Source: Pohlia nutans (taxonomy: Eukaryota; Streptophyta; Bryopsida; Bryales; Mniaceae). Taken from it: a DNA stretch of 64,000 nt. A program made the translations under genes and the position numbers. Of the stretch, positions 61,364 through 64,000 are shown piece after piece. The DNA lies in assembly GCA_022496805.1 (NCBI GenBank), contig CM040092.1:21284113-21348112 (forward strand). Direction: 5' to 3'. A model generated the notes under the pieces. The model was not told where the DNA came from, did no database searches, and worked only from the letters and a program-made list of their open reading frames with translations. Positions within the stretch are counted from its first letter, which is position 1; each line of letters begins with the position of its first letter.

Positions 61364-61940
61364 TTAACCTCTAAATGCCCAAGGGTTTTCTTAAGAAACT
61401 AGACGTGTTATAATGCCCATCGTACTCAACTTTTATGACTTACAAACCTTAAATATATGTAGAGCACAACAATAAGACAACATCCATACAATTTAATTTT
61501 GGAAAAATGCTATGAATTATTTAATAATCAATTTATAAGAATTATCTTTGAAAATTCATAAAAAATGCACGTTTAGTCATTTTGATTTGGAATCAAGTAT
61601 GATAGGTCAAAAACATTGGTTTTACATGGTGGTTACCTTGTTCATGTTAGATCTAATCTCATTTGATAAAAACCTAAAAGATTTCATTTTGAGCAAATTT
61701 TCAAATTTGTGATAGTTTGAGATACTGTCACTTTGAGGGCTTTAGAGAATATCACTAAATACTTTTTTTAGGTCTTTTATTTGGGATGGTTGATCAATTT
61801 GAATATCTACAAGGGAAAAAAAATCACGCTCAAAAATTGTTATTTTTGCATAAGATATGGACATTTAAAGTTGGCTGAAATTTTGGTAATCTTGAAATTT
61901 TGATGGACCAAATATGGTCGGTTAGGCAGTTAGGGGTTGA
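61364..61940. mobile_element. TTAA-type element (family K)
   Basis: The left end is TTAACCTCTAAATGCCCAAG; the right end is GGTTAGGCAGTTAGGGGTTGA, where the final TTAA has become TTGA; about 577 bp. Non-coding. Complementarity of the ends is partial. Confidence 0.5.
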
Positions 61941-62137
61941 GACATAAGTGCCTTTGAGTCTCCCCCTAAAATAAAAAATTTATCTTTTTTGGTTGAAAAT
62001 AAAAAAATCTAAAATTTAACTCTTAGTACTACCCGTAAAAAACTTTAAACCGGTCAGGAGAATTTAAACTGCCCTCACAGATTTGAGCTGAAATTTTTGG
62101 GCGACCATATTTGGTCGCTCAGGCAGTTAGGGGTTAA
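61941..62137. mobile_element. Second family K right end
   Basis: GCGACCATATTTGGTCGCTC followed by AGGCAGTTAGGGGTTAA repeats the right end of the preceding element (CCAAATATGGTCGGTTAGGC and so on). The CGACCATATTTGGTCG palindrome is perfect here. It is probably a truncated second copy sharing a boundary. Confidence 0.5.
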
Positions 62138-63140
62138 AACCACATAGTATGGACAACGGCTACTTCCAATGAATGAACTTGATAGTCTGTTTACAAACCA
62201 GTTGGCCACTACAATGAAATCACCATGTACTGTGGCCCACGGTATTTACGAGAGGCTTTACCAATTCTTATTTGTCAAAAGTACTGTGACTTTAGATTCT
62301 TTAAGGTAACACTATTTATGTCTTTTTACATTCTTCAAACCCATTATATTTTTGAACAGGCTATAAATATTGTGGCAAAGGAAACTTCAAAAATCGTAAC
62401 AAATTCCCAATCAACACTTTCTGACCAAATTACATCAACTTGGGTCTTTGTTAGTAGAGCAAATTGGGTCTTCATAACCATAATAATTTACACCATTGAA
62501 CATATTTATTGAGGGCCATGATAATTATTCACCCACACCATTCTCCCACACACACTATATGGTGATTTTAGTGTAGCATAAATTCATCCAAGCTCGGGCT
62601 ACGAGCCACCGTTTAATGCTCTAAACTTGACTACCACACCTTCTTTAGTGCATGGATTATGGCTAAAATTCTCATTCTATTTTTTGTTCTCTTTTCTTGA
62701 AATTAGCTAGCCACTTCACACTTTAGCAATTGGGCTATTTTTAGCTAAAAAGTCACTGGTGAAAAGAGTCATTAGTCAATATTGTCTTCATCTATTGTCT
62801 ATAGCCTACTACTGTCTGTAATACTACATCTGATGTCTAGACTACTATTGTCTGTAGATTATTATTTGATGCATATGACGTTTGTAGACTAGTATTGTTT
62901 GAACACTTGCTTCGTTAAAAGTGCACATAGCTATATGCACTTTTTTTTGGTGTGATTTATACTTTTAGCTTAATGTAATGTCAAAAAAGGACCTACATTC
63001 TACATATGCATATACCAAAAAATAAAATAAAATAATGCATTAAATATAAAGGCATCCATTACAAACATATGTATACTATATATTGAAGTAGTTGGAAATT
63101 TTAAATTTCACTATGTTTATTGAACAGTTTGCTATACATT
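62138..63140. other. Non-coding spacer
   Basis: No supported gene. A loose cluster of TCTAYTGTCTGTAGACTA-like units occurs at about 62780-62905. Confidence 0.45.
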
Positions 63141-63416
63141 CATCAGGAATTTAGGACCCCACGGATTTTAAATAATTTCTGTGGGATATCCAATATTTCA
63201 TGGGTTTGTACATTATTTGCACGAATTCTACACGGATTTCGCGCTAATTCCACACGGATTTTGCACTTTGTTAGGTAACAAAAAGAGTGAATGTAGATAC
63301 CGTGCGGATTTAGTGCAAAATTAGCGCAAAATCCGTGCAAAAAATATAAGAACCCATGAAATATCGGACTTCACACGGAAATCGTTAAAAATCACAGAGG
63401 TCCTAAATTCTTGATG
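63141..63416. mobile_element. 276-bp foldback element
   Basis: The ends are CATCAGGAATTTAGGACC and GGTCCTAAATTCTTGATG. Complementarity continues inward through the ATATTTCATGGGTT and TTTTGCGCTAATT blocks. Almost the whole element is one imperfect hairpin. No coding capacity; superfamily not identified. Confidence 0.78.
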
Positions 63417-64000
63417 TTAAGTTACAAATTATCCTTTGTATATTATTAATTTAGTGTAAATGTAGATCCATATAATGATCTATTGCAAAAAGTTTGATAG
63501 AAACATTTGGTAACTAAGGAGTGTAGACACCTACCTACTTCTCTCTATAATTTTGGGATAAATTTTTTGACAGCAAAGGGGGGTGGGCACTTATCTACTC
63601 CCTTCTAAAACCATCGGGTAGAAAAGTTTGATAACAAAGGGGGTAGGCATGTAAAACCCTAGCCATTTTCATTTATTTCTAGTGATAGTGATTTGCACAA
63701 TAGACATTTGAAAACATCAAATTAAATGAAGAAAACATTTTTTTTCCTATAAGATGCACATGTACAACACAATTCCAATCAGAATGTTCTCTCAAACCTT
63801 TTACATGTCAACAAGACAACAATAATATGTTCATGCCTCACTAATTACTATAAATACTAACTAATTTTCCTAAACCATTCTATAACCTTAAAGAACCCTG
63901 GAACCCTAATCTTTAAAGGTCGTCTATGAATAAATGAACTACTACATTCTTTGTATAACTTGTAGCTATAGCTACAAATGGAATTTTTCCTCAAGAGGAG
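63417..64000. other. Non-coding end of window
   Basis: It contains a short imperfect repeat (GGGATAAATTTTTTGACAGCAAAGGGGGTGGGCA-like, at about 63550 and 63615). No gene is visible. Confidence 0.45.

Noticed and set aside
1..64000. CRISPR array, bacterial operon, rRNA genes or viral genes
   Set aside because: No regularly spaced identical repeats, no ribosome-binding sites before frames and no viral hallmark proteins were seen. Gene structure is eukaryotic throughout.

Overview
The window looks like nuclear DNA of a land plant (streptophyte). It is AT-rich and carries intron-dense genes with canonical GT-AG splice sites. It holds a plastid-type MEP-pathway enzyme, a plant Dicer-like gene, plant telomere-type TTTAGGG motifs, a Stowaway-type MITE and an inserted plastid tRNA-Val(GAC). 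Retention of a KDM2/KDM7-type JmjC gene, together with TTAA-flanked (piggyBac-like) and Tc1-like elements, makes me lean to a non-flowering lineage, but that is a weak inference. Nothing bacterial or viral was recognised.

Layout. 3-2376 (+): 3' part of ispE. 2377-9965: transposon-rich spacer with several TTAA-flanked inverted-repeat elements and a broken Tc1-like transposase. 9966-13638 (-): RRP9/U3-55K, fully modelled in 8 exons. 13640-22200: a long repeat region with a 2.8-kb nested TTAA element, MITEs, a plastid trnV insertion and degenerate repeats; it ends in a GC-richer promoter with E2F-like sites. 22206-25490 (+): RPA1 in 11 exons, apparently without the N-terminal RPA70N domain. 28354-33399 (+): JmjC demethylase in 15 exons, including one strong U12-type AT-AC intron. 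33400-47090: gene-poor AT-rich DNA with one unrecognised two-exon basic protein gene (37843-41315) and more TTAA elements. 47373-60622 (-): a Dicer-like gene of about 28 exons with helicase, DUF283, PAZ region, two RNase III domains and two dsRBDs. 60623-64000: repeats only.

The genes do not form an operon or an obvious functional cluster. They cover isoprenoid precursor synthesis, rRNA processing, DNA replication and repair, histone demethylation and small-RNA production. The main non-genic theme is a group of non-autonomous elements whose ends read TTAA-CCCCTAAAGGACC. At least a dozen ends are visible, several elements share one TTAA, and one subfamily occurs only inside introns here. Exon coordinates were derived by hand from splice sites, reading phase and family conservation; no alignment or search was run.
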